9,461 nt of DNA, taken from the NCBI GenBank assembly GCA_900539645.1, contig UQCY01000064.1, positions 1 to 9,461 of the forward strand, given 5' to 3'. The notes under the pieces were generated by a model that saw nothing but the letters and a program-made list of their open reading frames with translations, ran no database searches and had not been told where the DNA came from. The position numbers were made by a program, and so were the translations under genes. This DNA comes from an uncultured Clostridium sp. GTDB taxonomy: Bacteria > Bacillota > Clostridia > Peptostreptococcales > Peptostreptococcaceae. Positions 1-6,518 of the stretch are shown one piece after another (position 1 is the first letter of the stretch; each line of letters opens with the position of its first letter).

Positions 1-55
1 GGTAGCTACGCCTTTTATGGACTTTCACCACAGATTAATAGCATGCCCGTCATAC
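1..55 (-). ncRNA. 5' end of a putative group IIC intron (partial, runs off left edge)
   Basis: Read on the minus strand from position 55, the sequence begins GTATGACGGGCATG and then has GGTGAAAGTCC (about 29-19) and an AGGCGTAG-like stretch. This resembles the domain I start of bacterial class C group II introns: a GUGYG-type 5' end, a CGGGCAUG or CCGGCAUG stretch, a GGUGAGAGUCC-type stretch, then a purine-rich AGGC segment. I compared it from memory with the Oceanobacillus iheyensis intron. It also sits directly after the U-tract of a rho-independent terminator in the same orientation, which is the known insertion preference of class C introns. No reverse transcriptase is visible, because at most 55 nt of the element lie in the window. 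Short open frames through this stretch were not accepted as genes. The precise 5' nucleotide (55 or 56) is uncertain. Confidence 0.55.
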
Positions 56-56
56 C

Positions 57-92
57 AAAAAAGACCATTGCATTTTGCTAATGGTCTTTTTA
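57..92 (-). terminator. Rho-independent terminator, potentially bidirectional
   Basis: A 12-bp perfect stem pairs AAAAAGACCATT (58-69) with AATGGTCTTTTT (80-91) around a 10-nt loop that could close two more GC pairs. On the minus strand the stem is followed by six T (62-57). On the plus strand it ends in five T and then AT-rich sequence. It would end minus-strand transcripts coming from the exoribonuclease array and lies just before the presumed group IIC intron. Confidence 0.8.
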
Positions 93-144
93 ATATAATA
101 AAATTAAAATATTACAACAGTTAATCATAGGCTCTGTTCAAATC

Positions 145-320
145 AAATTTTATAGGAATAATAACTAACTTGGTGGATTGAAGTTCATAGACAAAACGCT
201 CTCGACAATCTGGAGACGTGAGGAAATTTTACAACAAAGCTTTTTATTTGTACACACGTCGAAGCTGGAGAGGAGTTTGTCTATGACTTCAATCCCCGAT
301 AGTTATTAACATATAAATTT
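145..320 (-). repeat. Long structured hairpin element, copy 1 (3' of the RNB-only gene)
   Basis: This long imperfect inverted repeat starts 5 nt after the stop codon of the RNB-only gene. Paired arms seen: 160-167 with 300-307 (8 bp); 170-173 with 296-299; 175-195 with 276-295 (20 bp with one bulged T); 199-203 with 268-272 (CTCTC/GAGAG); 215-220 with 255-260 (GACGTG/CACGTC); 230-234 with 248-252. An AT-rich outermost arm (145-154 with 312-320) is weaker. In the sense of the upstream gene (minus), the internal loop 3' strand reads CGTCTCCA-GAT-TGTCG (218-203) and the 5' strand CTCCTCTCCAGCTTC (275-261). Both resemble the second hairpin at 8834-8984. No strong U-tract follows the outer stem, so on its own it is a poor terminator. 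It could be a structured 3'UTR RNA or a palindromic, MITE-like mobile element; I do not recognise a named family. Confidence 0.75.
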
Positions 321-324
321 TTAT

Positions 325-1713
325 TTATCTCATCAAATACGATTCTTGAATTGCTCTATATATTTTTCTATAATAGTTTTCTGCTTCTCTTTCAGCCCTA
401 TCTGCAGTTCTCGCCTTCAACGTGCTTATTTCAGCCACTTCCTCGATAAAACTTCCATAGTGCTGTCTTCTAGCTTCTGTCATTCTTCCATTCAAATAAT
501 CTTTGATTATCCTATGAATTTGAAGATCAGGATATCTTCTGATAGGTGAAGTAAAGTGACAATAACAGTCTGTAGCAAGTGTGTAGTGTTCTGTGCAAGA
601 GCTAGAATACCTAGCTTGTCTATTTGCCTTTCTCACTATACACTTCAAAAGCTCCTCAACACCTTCATCTGGAACGCTGTTTATCATTCTCTGAATATCT
701 AAAGGTGTTATTTCGTCTAACTCAATTTCTCTAAGTCCCAAATCATAAGTAGTTACGAATGTAGAAGGAACTTTATTTTTATTTCTATGAGGATTTTCTA
801 GTATTCGATAAATAAAAGGAATTTCCTCATTTATAAAATGCTTTGCTACAGTTTCATTGGCAACAATCATAAATTCCTCGATTATAATATTTGCTGCCCT
901 TCTCTCTTCTGTAATAAGGTCTATTGGAATTCTATTTTCGTCCAAAATAACCCTCTTTTCTGGAGTATCAAAACTTAAAGCTCCTCTTTTTATTCTCTTC
1001 TCCCTTAAAATATTTGCAAGTTTGTCAGATTCATAAAAATCCTCCAAAAAATCTCTATATTTTTCAATTAATTTAGTATCTTTTTTTTCAATTATATCCG
1101 ATACATCATCGTAATTTGTTCTTAGATGAGATGCTATCACACTTTCACAAATCCAATGGTTTACAGTTCTTCCATGCTTATCAATTTCCATAAATACTGA
1201 CAAAGTAAGCTTCTCCTCACCTTGATTTAAGCTACATATTCCATTTGAAATCTCTGGTGGAAGCATTGGAATAACTCTATCATTAAGGTATACAGATGTA
1301 GCCCTTCTTCTAGCCATTTTATCTATACAGCTATACTCTCTCACATAATGGCTCACATCTGCAATATGAACGCCCAAAATATAATTCCCATTAAAATTTT
1401 TATTAATACTTATTGCATCGTCCAAATCCTTTGACTCTTTCCCATCTATTGTAAAAGTTTTTAAATCCCTCAAATCAACTCTTTTATTAATTTCGTATTC
1501 AATTCGTTCATCAGAAAGCCTGCACGCTTCTTTAATTATTCTCTCGTCAAATTCTTCATCTATCCCAAATTCGCTCACGTCGAATTTAGATATTTTCAAT
1601 CTATTTTTTAGATACTCAGATTCTATAGATTTTGAATTTTCCTTAGAAGCTTCCGATACAGGTCTTCCATCTTTTATTAATTTTTTTAGTAGGTTGCCAT
1701 TTTCTGAAATCAA
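325..1713 (-). CDS. RNB-domain exoribonuclease lacking cold-shock and S1 domains
   Basis: This RNase II/R-family protein of about 462 aa is reduced to the catalytic core. After roughly 75 residues without recognisable domain, the RNB domain begins (VDLRDLKTFTIDG). The four metal-binding acidic positions are present in TIDGKESKDLDD (Asp 90, 96, 98, 99 counted from the TTG start), as are GVHIADVSHYV and TSPIRRYPDL with the catalytic arginine region. It ends at SYLMR, exactly where its two neighbours enter the S1 domain. It also has no HTH or cold-shock domains at the N terminus. The core therefore looks able to hydrolyse RNA 3'-5', but the usual RNA-binding modules are missing. YRILENP replaces the YRIHENP/YRVHENP of the neighbours. 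TTG at 1713 is the likely start: GGAGGT lies 7 nt upstream of it, whereas the GTG at 1722 would overlap that site. Last gene of the rnr array, 38 nt after the preceding stop. It could be a decaying copy, but the frame is intact over almost 1.4 kb. Confidence 0.85.
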   Translation of the reverse strand: MISENGNLLKKLIKDGRPVSEASKENSKSIESEYLKNRLKISKFDVSEFGIDEEFDERIIKEACRLSDERIEYEINKRVDLRDLKTFTIDGKESKDLDDAISINKNFNGNYILGVHIADVSHYVREYSCIDKMARRRATSVYLNDRVIPMLPPEISNGICSLNQGEEKLTLSVFMEIDKHGRTVNHWICESVIASHLRTNYDDVSDIIEKKDTKLIEKYRDFLEDFYESDKLANILREKRIKRGALSFDTPEKRVILDENRIPIDLITEERRAANIIIEEFMIVANETVAKHFINEEIPFIYRILENPHRNKNKVPSTFVTTYDLGLREIELDEITPLDIQRMINSVPDEGVEELLKCIVRKANRQARYSSSCTEHYTLATDCYCHFTSPIRRYPDLQIHRIIKDYLNGRMTEARRQHYGSFIEEVAEISTLKARTADRAEREAENYYRKIYRAIQESYLMR

Positions 1714-1726
1714 CTCAAACACCTCC
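1711..1726 (-). promoter_or_regulatory. Ribosome binding site that decides a TTG start
   Basis: On the minus strand GGAGGT (1726-1721) is followed by a 7-nt spacer and TTG (1713-1711). The more upstream GTG (1722-1720) begins inside the Shine-Dalgarno sequence and has no other ribosome binding site, so TTG is preferred. No in-frame ATG exists near the N terminus. Confidence 0.7.
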
Positions 1727-1751
1727 AGAACAAATTAATATGCGTATATCC

Positions 1752-3884
1752 TTAATATTTTTTAAGTATCTTGAAGTCTATTTCTTTTCTATCTATATCT
1801 ACGTTTACTACTTTTATTCTTACAGAGTCACCTATTTTGTACATTTTCTTAGTTCTTTCTCCAAGAACACAGAAGTTTTCCTCGTCGTAATTGTAGTAGT
1901 CATCTCCCATATCGGCAAGTCTTACAAGACCTTCAACACTGCTAGGTAGCTCTACAAATATACCAAAGTTTGTAGCTCCAGAAACAGTACCGTCATATTC
2001 CTGACCAATTCTTTTTTCCATGTATACTGCTTTGTAGTAATCGTCAACTTCTCTTTCTGCAACATCTGCTGCTCTTTCCTGTTCAGATGAATGGTCTGAT
2101 GCATAAGAAACAACTGCTTCAAAGTGAGCCTTTGCTTTTTTATCCATTCTTCCATTTATCACTTCTTTTATAATTCTGTGTATCTGAAGGTCAGGATATC
2201 TTCTTATTGGAGAAGTGAAGTGGCAGTAGAATTTAGCTGCTAGACCAAAGTGACCTTCACAATTTGGAGAATATCTCGCCTGTCTTAAAGATCTAAGCAT
2301 TATCGCACTTATTGCACTTTCTTCTGGTTTTCCAGCTATCTTTTTAAGAACAGTCTGTAATGCTTTTGGATGAACTTCCTCATCTTTTCCATTATTTACT
2401 TTGTATCCAAAACTAGATATGAATTTTCCTAAAGTAGCCATTTTTTCATCAGATGGGTTTTCGTGAATTCTGTAGACAAATGGCATTGTTAACCAGTAGA
2501 AATGTTCTGCAACAGTTTCATTTGTAACAAGCATGAACTCTTCTATCATTCTGTTTGCTATTCTTCTTTCGTAAGGCTCTATATCAACGGGAATTCCCTC
2601 TGAGTCAAGTACTATCTTAGATTCTGGGAAGTTGAAGTCTATTGCACCTCTTCTATCTCTTTTATCCATAAGTATTCTAGCTAGCTCCTCAGCAGTTCTA
2701 AAATCATCTACTAAGTGAGCAAATGTTTTGCATAATTTTTCGTCATTTTTTTCAAGAATGTCAGACACTTCTGTGTAAGTCATTCTCGCTTTTGAATCTA
2801 TTACAGTTTCTCTAATATCGTGGTCCACAACAGTACCATGTCTATCTATTTCCATTATTACAGAAAGTGCAAGTTTATCTTCGCCCCGATTTAAACTGCA
2901 AACACCGTTAGATAATTCCTTTGGAAGCATTGGAATTACCTTATCTACTAGATAAACAGAAGTTGCTCTTTTTAGAGCTTCTTTGTCTATTTTGCTGCCT
3001 TCAGTTACATAATGGCTGACATCGGCTATATGTACCCCAAGTTTGTAGTTTCCATTTTTTAATTTTTCTATAGAAACAGCATCGTCTAAATCTTTAGCAT
3101 CATCGCCGTCTATTGTGAATATATTCCAATCCCTTAAATCAAGTCTTCCTTCAAAATCTGCTTCAGTAGGAGCTTTTATTTGTTCTGCTTCTCTCTGAAC
3201 TTTTTTAGGGAAATCATCTGGTAAATTATTTGCCCTTACAATAGAGTCTATTTCAACATATCTATCTCCTTTTTTACCTATAACTTCAGTTACAACTCCT
3301 TCAGGTTTTTTGCCAGCTCTTGGATATAAAGTTATCTTGCAGACAACTTTGTCCCCAGTTGTTGCGCCGTTAAATCCTGATTTTGGAACGTATACGTCTT
3401 TTGTAAGTCTTTTGCTATCTGGAACGACAAACGCAAATCTAGCATCGCATTTCTGGAAAGTACCTACAACCTCAGTTATTTCTCTCTTAACTATTCTAAG
3501 TATTTTCCCTTCTGCTCTTCTTTCATCAGTCGCTTCCTTTACAACCTCAGCGACTACCCTATCTCCATGCATTGCAGTTTCTACATAGTCCGCTGGAATG
3601 AATAAATCCTGAACAAATTCTTCATCTGATTCAACAAATCCAAATCCTTTTTCGTGTGCGACAAACTTTCCAACAAAAAGTCCTGCCTGTTCTGCAGACA
3701 TTATTTTATTCTTTTTAGTTCTAACTACATATCCATCCTGCTCTAATTCTTCTATGAAGTTGTAGAACATTGGTCTTTCTGATGTGTGTATGTCAAATAT
3801 TTTTGCTAGTTCTTCCATTTTTAGTGGAACATATCCAGGTTCGTTTATTAAACCTACTAATTGTTCTTTTAATCCAGGTATCAT
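1752..3884 (-). CDS. rnr: Ribonuclease R (canonical copy)
   Basis: Ribonuclease R, a processive 3'-5' exoribonuclease that degrades structured RNA and takes part in rRNA quality control and trans-translation. At 710 aa it is full length for clostridial members. Domain order: winged-helix HTH_12 (about 1-62), first cold-shock domain (about 66-130, with GFGFV and DLFIP ... AMHGD), second cold-shock/OB domain (about 135-205), RNB catalytic domain (about 245-575) and C-terminal S1 domain (about 628-708). The metal ligands are Asp 259, 265, 267 and 268 in TIDGDDAKDLDD. TSPIRRYPDLQIHR (557-570) carries the catalytic arginine. The start is ATG with a perfect AAGGAGGT 6 nt upstream (3898-3891). It is the middle of three tandem RNase R-like genes, and by motif conservation it is the one most likely to do the housekeeping job. 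Seen: all domains and residues. Inferred: the division of labour. Confidence 0.95.
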   Translation of the reverse strand: MIPGLKEQLVGLINEPGYVPLKMEELAKIFDIHTSERPMFYNFIEELEQDGYVVRTKKNKIMSAEQAGLFVGKFVAHEKGFGFVESDEEFVQDLFIPADYVETAMHGDRVVAEVVKEATDERRAEGKILRIVKREITEVVGTFQKCDARFAFVVPDSKRLTKDVYVPKSGFNGATTGDKVVCKITLYPRAGKKPEGVVTEVIGKKGDRYVEIDSIVRANNLPDDFPKKVQREAEQIKAPTEADFEGRLDLRDWNIFTIDGDDAKDLDDAVSIEKLKNGNYKLGVHIADVSHYVTEGSKIDKEALKRATSVYLVDKVIPMLPKELSNGVCSLNRGEDKLALSVIMEIDRHGTVVDHDIRETVIDSKARMTYTEVSDILEKNDEKLCKTFAHLVDDFRTAEELARILMDKRDRRGAIDFNFPESKIVLDSEGIPVDIEPYERRIANRMIEEFMLVTNETVAEHFYWLTMPFVYRIHENPSDEKMATLGKFISSFGYKVNNGKDEEVHPKALQTVLKKIAGKPEESAISAIMLRSLRQARYSPNCEGHFGLAAKFYCHFTSPIRRYPDLQIHRIIKEVINGRMDKKAKAHFEAVVSYASDHSSEQERAADVAEREVDDYYKAVYMEKRIGQEYDGTVSGATNFGIFVELPSSVEGLVRLADMGDDYYNYDEENFCVLGERTKKMYKIGDSVRIKVVNVDIDRKEIDFKILKKY

Positions 3885-3957
3885 AGTTATACCTCCTTCT
3901 TTTTTTCTCTAAATTTATATTATTTACTACATATATATCTTTATTGATGTTTACTAT

Positions 3958-3963
3958 ATTATA
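3958..3963 (-). promoter_or_regulatory. Possible internal -10 box before canonical rnr
   Basis: TATAAT on the minus strand lies about 74 nt before the rnr start, in the 161-nt AT-rich gap between the first and second RNase R genes. I see no good -35 at 16-18 nt, so this may be a weak internal promoter or chance in AT-rich DNA. No convincing terminator separates the two genes, so read-through is likely. Confidence 0.25.
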
Positions 3964-4045
3964 CACCTTATTTACTTTTTTTAGGCTAAATCTGTGTTAT
4001 TTTGTTGGTTTTATTAAATTTTTTGAGAATTTTTTTATTTATTGT

Positions 4046-6202
4046 TTATTTTGTTATTTCTCTATTTTCCCTAGAAATTTTTAAATCTACTTTTCTTATG
4101 TTTTTACTTGTTTCCGATACTTTTACTTTTATTTCATCTCCTACGCTGTATACTTTACCGCTTGTGATTCCTCTTAAACACAATTTATCTTCATCAAGTT
4201 CATATTTTCCATCGCTCAACTCTCCAACTTTAACCCTTCCTGTAACTTTATTTGAAAGTTCTACAAATATTCCTCCATAAGTTACATTTGTAATTATTCC
4301 GATGAACTCTTCATCCAATTTATTGTGCATATAAAGTGTCTTGTAGTAGTCAAACACTTCTCTTTCTACATATTCAGCAGTTTTTTCTTTTTCTGACAAT
4401 TTTTCAGCAATATCGCCAACTATTTGTTTGAAATGCTCTTTTCTATTTTCGTCCATTTCTCCGTTTATCGTCTCTTTTATAATTCTATGATTTAAAAGAT
4501 CTGCATATCTTCTAATTGGAGATGTGAAATGGCAATAATACATATTAGAAATACCAAAATGTCCTATACATTCATCTGAGTATCTTGCTTTTTCCAACGT
4601 CCTAAGCACCATAGATTTAATTATGCAGCTATCTTTTTTCCACTCACTCTCTTTAAGTATATTATTCAATTCCTCTCTTTGTTCAAGAATATCTTTGCTA
4701 GAATCTAAATCGTATCCAAACCTAGCTGCAAATTCACTAAAATAATCTATATTTTCTTTATCAGGATTTTCGTGCACTCTATACACAAATGGTACTTTTA
4801 AATTATAAAAATGCTCTGCTACAACTTCATTTGTAATTATCATAAACTCTTCTATTATTTCTTCTGCTACTCTTCTATCTTCTACATCAAGGCTTATAGG
4901 TTTTCCATTATCATCTAATGATATTTTCATTTTTTCTCCACCTAAGCTTATAGCTCCTCTTTTTTTCCTTTTTTCCTTTAATATTTTCATTAATTTTTCT
5001 GCATTTCTAAAATCATCTATAAAATCTCTATATTTTTCCGATAAATACTCGTCTTCTTTTTCTAAAATATCCGAAACATCATTATAGCTTGTTCTAAGTT
5101 TAGAGTTTATTATACTTTCTTTAATTTCATAATCAACTACATTTCCATTTAAATCCAATTCCATAATCACTGATAATGTCAATTTGTCCTCATTTGGATT
5201 TAAGCTACACACTCCATTTGAAATATCCTCTATAATCATCGGTATCACTCTATCTACAAGGTAAATAGATGTTCCTCTTTTTAAAGCTTCTTCATCTATT
5301 CTGCTTCCTTCTTTGACATAATGTGCAACATCTGCTATATGAACACCAAGTTTGTAATTGCCATTTTCTAATTTTTCTATAGATATTGCATCATCTAAAT
5401 CCTTAGATTCCTCTCCATCTATTGTAAATATATTCAATTTTCTTAAATCTAATCTATTTTTAAAATCTTCCTCTATAGGCGCTTCTATTTTTTTTGCATC
5501 TCTTATTACGAAAGGAGAAAATTCACCAGAAAGATTATTCTCTCTAAGCATTACTTTTATTTCTAAATCCCTATCTCCCTTTTTACCTATAATTTCCTTA
5601 ATATTTCCATCTAAGTTATTATCATTTTCGTAGTCGTTATTATTTTTTAGTATATTACAAACTACCCTATCTCCATCTGTTGCCTTTCCAAATCTATTTT
5701 TTTCTATCCTTATATTTCTATGAATTCTTTTATCATCTGGTATAACTACTCCAAAGTTTCTCTTTTTTTCAAAAGTACCGATAACTTCTTTTAATCCTCT
5801 GTCCAGAATCCTTATTATCTCTCCACTATCCTTTTGATCCTCGTCTTCTGCATCTTCTAGTATTTGTACAACTACAAGGTCATTGTGTATTGCATTGTTT
5901 TTATTATTTCCTTCAATGAATATCTTGTTTTCGTCGTCTCCATCTATTACTACAAACCCGTATTTATCCTCACTTGCAGAATATACACCTCTAAATATAC
6001 CTTTTTCTTCAGCTTGTACTATTCTATTTTTATTTCTTTGGTCTTTTACTACATATCCCTGTTTTATCAATTGCTCTATAGTTTTTTCTAGCTTTTTTTC
6101 TTCTTTGTTATCTAGCCCAAACTTTTCCGCTATTCCATGTATTTTTATAGGCTCATATTCTTCAGACTGTATAAATGATAAAACCTCTTCTCTACTTGGC
6201 AT
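4046..6202 (-). CDS. Divergent RNase R paralogue
   Basis: A second full-length RNase R-type 3'-5' exoribonuclease, 718 aa from the chosen ATG. Domains (718-aa numbering): HTH_12 about 2-63, cold-shock 1 about 68-135, cold-shock 2 about 136-210, RNB about 250-580, S1 about 631-711. The catalytic Asp 262, 268, 270 and 271 (TIDGEESKDLDD) and TSPIRRYADLLNHR are intact. It is less canonical than its neighbour. In the first cold-shock domain IFIEGNNKNNAIHND replaces the DLFIP...AMHGD pattern, and a Lys/Asn/Asp-rich insert (NNNDYENDNN) lies in the second. ATG at 6202 is preferred because GGAGGG lies 8 nt upstream. Extending to TTG at 6247 adds 15 residues but has no ribosome binding site. First gene of the rnr array, with its own probable promoter behind the secG terminator. 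Catalytic competence is inferred from motifs; its substrate role distinct from the canonical copy is unknown. Confidence 0.9.
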   Translation of the reverse strand: MPSREEVLSFIQSEEYEPIKIHGIAEKFGLDNKEEKKLEKTIEQLIKQGYVVKDQRNKNRIVQAEEKGIFRGVYSASEDKYGFVVIDGDDENKIFIEGNNKNNAIHNDLVVVQILEDAEDEDQKDSGEIIRILDRGLKEVIGTFEKKRNFGVVIPDDKRIHRNIRIEKNRFGKATDGDRVVCNILKNNNDYENDNNLDGNIKEIIGKKGDRDLEIKVMLRENNLSGEFSPFVIRDAKKIEAPIEEDFKNRLDLRKLNIFTIDGEESKDLDDAISIEKLENGNYKLGVHIADVAHYVKEGSRIDEEALKRGTSIYLVDRVIPMIIEDISNGVCSLNPNEDKLTLSVIMELDLNGNVVDYEIKESIINSKLRTSYNDVSDILEKEDEYLSEKYRDFIDDFRNAEKLMKILKEKRKKRGAISLGGEKMKISLDDNGKPISLDVEDRRVAEEIIEEFMIITNEVVAEHFYNLKVPFVYRVHENPDKENIDYFSEFAARFGYDLDSSKDILEQREELNNILKESEWKKDSCIIKSMVLRTLEKARYSDECIGHFGISNMYYCHFTSPIRRYADLLNHRIIKETINGEMDENRKEHFKQIVGDIAEKLSEKEKTAEYVEREVFDYYKTLYMHNKLDEEFIGIITNVTYGGIFVELSNKVTGRVKVGELSDGKYELDEDKLCLRGITSGKVYSVGDEIKVKVSETSKNIRKVDLKISRENREITK

Positions 6203-6217
6203 ATTAATTATCCCTCC
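6200..6217 (-). promoter_or_regulatory. Ribosome binding site that decides an ATG start
   Basis: On the minus strand GGAGGGA (6217-6211) is followed by 8 nt and ATG (6202-6200). The upstream in-frame TTG at 6247 is preceded by GTAGATTAGTATGAGATA, which has no Shine-Dalgarno match. This supports a 718-residue rather than a 733-residue product. Confidence 0.75.
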
Positions 6218-6334
6218 ATCTATTTTTTCAACAATATATTTTGACAATATCTCATACTAATCTACAATAAATAGTATTCTTTCTTATATTTTATCCACTA
6301 TATTACATTCTTTTTAAAATTGGTTGTGTTTTTT

Positions 6335-6343
6335 ATTATATCA
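6335..6343 (-). promoter_or_regulatory. Probable extended -10 promoter of the rnr array
   Basis: The minus strand reads TGATATAAT (6343-6335), a perfect extended -10 box (TGnTATAAT); the -35 region is poor, as is common for this class. Transcription would start near 6328, giving a leader of about 125 nt before the ATG at 6202, in which I see no clear structure. A second TATAAT about 40 nt further upstream (near 6372) has no -35 match. The promoter lies between the secG terminator and the first RNase R gene, so the array probably forms its own transcription unit. Confidence 0.6.
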
Positions 6344-6414
6344 CAGTTAAATTTACAAAAATCATTTATTATAATTTGTGACTAAATTATTTTTGTATAA
6401 CAACATTAAAATAA

Positions 6415-6456
6415 ACAAAAAAATACCGTCGACATCTAATGACATCAACGGTATTT
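6415..6456 (-). terminator. Terminator of secG
   Basis: On the minus strand a 9-bp stem pairs AAATACCGT (6456-6448) with ACGGTATTT (6429-6421) around an 18-nt loop. It is followed by T-rich sequence (four more T, then GTTTATTTT). It lies about 60 nt after the secG stop and separates secG from the rnr promoter. Confidence 0.75.
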
Positions 6457-6492
6457 CCTACTTCAAAATTAAATTTAATTTTAAAATCCTCT

Positions 6493-6518
6493 AGTCTGAC
6501 AATGGCCGGTTGCAGACT
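6493..6518. other. Small hairpin overlapping the secG stop codon
   Basis: AGTCTG (6493-6498) pairs with CAGACT (6513-6518), with CAA/TTG inside, and the TAG stop of secG (6519-6517) takes part in the stem. It has no U-tract, so it is not a terminator. A perfect 18-bp AT palindrome, AAAATTAAATTTAATTTT (6465-6482), lies between it and the real terminator. Either may be chance in AT-rich DNA. Confidence 0.35.

Noticed and set aside
1..117. Short open frames at the left edge (for example one ending near 80 and one running to about 117)
   Set aside because: They run through a rho-independent terminator, show no family resemblance, and the stretch is better explained as group IIC intron RNA on the minus strand.
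97..145. Possible insertion-sequence terminal repeat around GGCTCTGTTCAAAT
   Set aside because: Only a loose likeness to IS6-type ends, with no transposase or matching inverted partner in the window.
145..320. The long hairpins as integron attC sites
   Set aside because: Long imperfect hairpins recall attC, but the GTTRRRY/RYYYAAC core sites are absent, no integrase or cassette is present, and copies sit on both sides of unrelated genes.
145..320. Hairpins or repeats as a CRISPR array
   Set aside because: There are no regularly spaced short direct repeats with unique spacers; the signal is one inverted repeat per locus.
1714..1722. GTG at 1722 as start of the RNB-only gene
   Set aside because: The GTG overlaps the only Shine-Dalgarno sequence; TTG at 1713 is spaced correctly from it.
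6203..6247. Extension of the first RNase R paralogue to a TTG at 6247
   Set aside because: No ribosome binding site precedes the TTG, whereas ATG at 6202 has GGAGGG at good spacing and gives an N terminus that starts at the HTH domain like the canonical copy.
5358..6260. Plus-strand open frames (5358-5633, 5864-6091, 5883-6260) opposite the first RNase R paralogue
   Set aside because: They lie antisense to a well-supported coding region, are low-complexity Ser/Phe/Ile products of complementary AT-rich codons, and lack ribosome binding sites.
6202..6334. Riboswitch or attenuator in the long leader of the rnr array
   Set aside because: The leader is about 125 nt and AT-rich; I found no stable stem, no known aptamer motif and no terminator within it.
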